From the NCBI GenBank assembly GCA_963691755.1, contig OY829366.1, forward strand, positions 2,480,001-2,544,000: 64,000 nt of DNA, written 5' to 3'. Both the position numbers and the translations under genes were made by a program. The notes below the pieces were generated by a model. The model was not told where the DNA came from. It did no database searches and saw only the letters and a program-made list of their open reading frames with translations. How positions within the stretch are numbered: the first letter of the stretch is position 1; each line of letters begins with the position of its first letter. Source of the stretch: Dinoroseobacter sp013215265 (GTDB lineage Bacteria; Pseudomonadota; Alphaproteobacteria; Rhodobacterales; Rhodobacteraceae). This document shows, piece after piece, positions 62,542-64,000 of this stretch.

Positions 62542-63525
62542 ATGACTGAAACTTCTGATCTCGAACTGGTCTCGTTGACCAAACGATACGGCGATATGAC
62601 GGCTGTTGACGCCATATCGCATCATTTCAAGCCAGGTGTGTATGCCTGCTTGCTCGGACCTTCCGGGTGCGGAAAGTCATCGACCCTTCGTATGATCGCC
62701 GGCCATGAGGACGTAACCGGGGGCTCAATCGTCCTGGGAGGTCGGGACATTTCGCATTTGCCACCCGCAAAGCGCGGCACAGCAATGATGTTCCAAAACT
62801 ACGCCCTGTTTCCACATCTCAGCGTGCGGGACAACGTGGCCTTCAGCTTGCGTATGGCTGGTGTCGACAAAACCGAGCGCCACAAACGCGCAGACGAGAT
62901 GCTTGAACTTGTCGAGATGACAGCCCTCGCAGAGCGCAAGCCAGATCAATTGTCAGGCGGACAGCAACAGCGCGTTGCACTTGCCCGAGCGCTGATCACC
63001 CGGCCTCAGGTCTTACTGCTTGATGAGCCACTTTCAGCGCTTGATCCGTTCCTCCGCATCCGCATGCGGGCAGAACTCAAGCGCCTGCAGCGAGAACTCG
63101 GCATCAGTTTTATTCACGTGACCCACGGCCAGGATGAGGCACTGGCCCTCGCAGACGAAATCATCGTGATGAACAACGCAAAGATCGAACAGGCCGGTGC
63201 TGCGCGGGATGTCTACAATACGCCGAAGACAGCCTTCGTGGCGCGGTTTATGGGCGGGCACAATGTATTGCACCTGCCGCAAGGACTAATCGCACTCCGT
63301 TCTGATGAAATGCGCATCACGAACGAAGGGGCAGGAAAGATTGATGGCCGTGTTGTCGGCGTCGAATATCAAGGCACCTATGTCGCGCTAACCGCAAAAG
63401 TCGCGGGCGATCAGGAAGTTACCGGCCTGATGCCAGATTCAGAATTTCTAGAGACGCCCAAGGACCTTGGCGAGGTCGTTGGGATTAATTGGGAGGACCG
63501 GGCAGCACATCCGGTTTCCGCCTGA
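62542..63525 (+). CDS. ABC transporter ATP-binding protein, PotA/UgpC type
   Basis: This 327-residue ATPase has Walker A GPSGCGKSS, Q-loop MMFQNYALFPHLSVRDNV, signature LSGGQQQR, Walker B VLLLDEPLSALD, and a short C-terminal TOBE-like part. In its H-loop region the usual THDQ reads THGQ (HVTHGQDEALALA). ATG 62542 has GAGG upstream; an earlier in-frame start (62389) would fall inside the operator. It is followed after 30 bases by the binding protein, so the operon continues beyond the window. Confidence 0.92.
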   Translation: MTETSDLELVSLTKRYGDMTAVDAISHHFKPGVYACLLGPSGCGKSSTLRMIAGHEDVTGGSIVLGGRDISHLPPAKRGTAMMFQNYALFPHLSVRDNVAFSLRMAGVDKTERHKRADEMLELVEMTALAERKPDQLSGGQQQRVALARALITRPQVLLLDEPLSALDPFLRIRMRAELKRLQRELGISFIHVTHGQDEALALADEIIVMNNAKIEQAGAARDVYNTPKTAFVARFMGGHNVLHLPQGLIALRSDEMRITNEGAGKIDGRVVGVEYQGTYVALTAKVAGDQEVTGLMPDSEFLETPKDLGEVVGINWEDRAAHPVSA

Positions 63526-63555
63526 GCATCGCTGATCAACAGAGAGGATCAATCA

Positions 63556-64000
63556 ATGACGACTATTCCTAAGGTTCGCTACAGCCGCCGGACGCTGCTA
63601 AAATCCGGTGCCGCCGCCCTGGCGGCAACAGCGCTTCCCGCCCCAATGGTAATGGGTCAGGAAAGCAAAAACATCACTCTGCGCCAGTTCGGCACAGGCG
63701 TGTCCAACCTCAATGAGGTGGCCACCAAGGTGAAAGAAGACCTCGGCATCACGCTGGAAATGACAGCACTTGATACCGACAGCGTTACCCAGCGCGCTGC
63801 AACACAGCCAGACAGCTTTGACATCGCCGACATCGAATACTTCGTCGCCAAGAAGGTCTGGCCATCAGGCAACCTACAGGCGATGGATGCCAGCAAAATC
63901 GCCAACTATGACAAGATCGTTGGCATTTTCCGCAACGGTAAGCTGACCCCTGAGAGCACAATCGCACAAGGTACAGCGCCCCACACCGTCGGGTTCGTCG
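63556..64000 (+). CDS. ABC transporter substrate-binding protein, Tat-exported, truncated by window end
   Basis: The first 148 residues are present. The N-terminus has a twin-arginine signal (YSRRTLLKSGAAALAATALP) with probable cleavage after residue 34 or so, then NITLRQFGTGVSNLNEVATK, the start of a PotD-like or family 1 solute-binding protein. GAGAGG precedes the ATG. It is the second gene of the GntR-controlled transporter. The ligand is not known. Confidence 0.88.
   Translation, partial: MTTIPKVRYSRRTLLKSGAAALAATALPAPMVMGQESKNITLRQFGTGVSNLNEVATKVKEDLGITLEMTALDTDSVTQRAATQPDSFDIADIEYFVAKKVWPSGNLQAMDASKIANYDKIVGIFRNGKLTPESTIAQGTAPHTVGFV

Overview
The window looks like a chromosomal segment of a marine alphaproteobacterium of the Rhodobacterales (Roseobacter group). 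This rests on gene content and order: a pyrH-frr-uppS run, a ChpT-type phosphotransferase, an Usg-family gene, a DUF3553 gene beside chpT, olsB-olsA ornithine-lipid genes, a ribosomal protein L21 with a long C-terminal extension, TrmFO, and many solute-binding-protein transporters. Assignments come from reading motifs and recalled family features; no database search was run.

Layout. 1-3,900: housekeeping (uppS, frr, pyrH on the minus strand; miaA and an AraC-type regulator on the plus strand). 4,100-13,000: a complete dipeptide/opine-type ABC transporter (Tat-exported binding protein, two permeases, one fused double ATPase) followed by a dimethylglycine/sarcosine-dehydrogenase-like flavoenzyme. 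13,100-15,600: a mosaic secreted-type protein (Gly-Thr-Lys repeats, RTX repeats, a beta-sandwich-like insert, a C-terminal Hint domain) with a long inverted repeat upstream. 15,600-33,600: mainly core genes (tRNA-Leu, exoD-like, dsbB, usg, gyrA, trmFO, gluQ, olsB-olsA, chpT, rplU-rpmA-GNAT-obgE-proB-proA). 33,671-38,000: tRNA-Ser followed by about 4 kb of visibly AT-rich, gene-poor, partly decayed DNA with a few small exported proteins.

38,000-43,400: a probable catabolic operon (AA_synth-family protein, alpha/beta hydrolase, small overlapping ORF, luciferase-like flavin monooxygenase, aldehyde dehydrogenase) with a divergent LysR regulator. 43,500-55,600: a nitrogen-compound island containing creatinase, a PotABCD-like ABC transporter, an Asp/Glu-racemase-like protein, an M24 peptidase-like enzyme, a diaminopropionate-lyase-like PLP enzyme, a DUF1989 protein and a divergent ureohydrolase. 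Creatinase and ureohydrolase both release urea from guanidino compounds, so uptake and breakdown of creatine-like or guanidino solutes is the most economical reading. 56,000-61,400: an integrase with apparently degraded catalytic residues, a membrane protein, a Crp-like regulator and a hybrid histidine kinase. 61,600-64,000: a GntR regulator with a palindromic operator, facing an ABC ATPase and a truncated Tat-exported binding protein.

Two reading-frame breaks are seen directly. gyrA lacks one base near 18,687, which is probably a sequence error because the gene is essential. A Sel1-repeat gene is broken in a run of nine G at 34,128-34,136.
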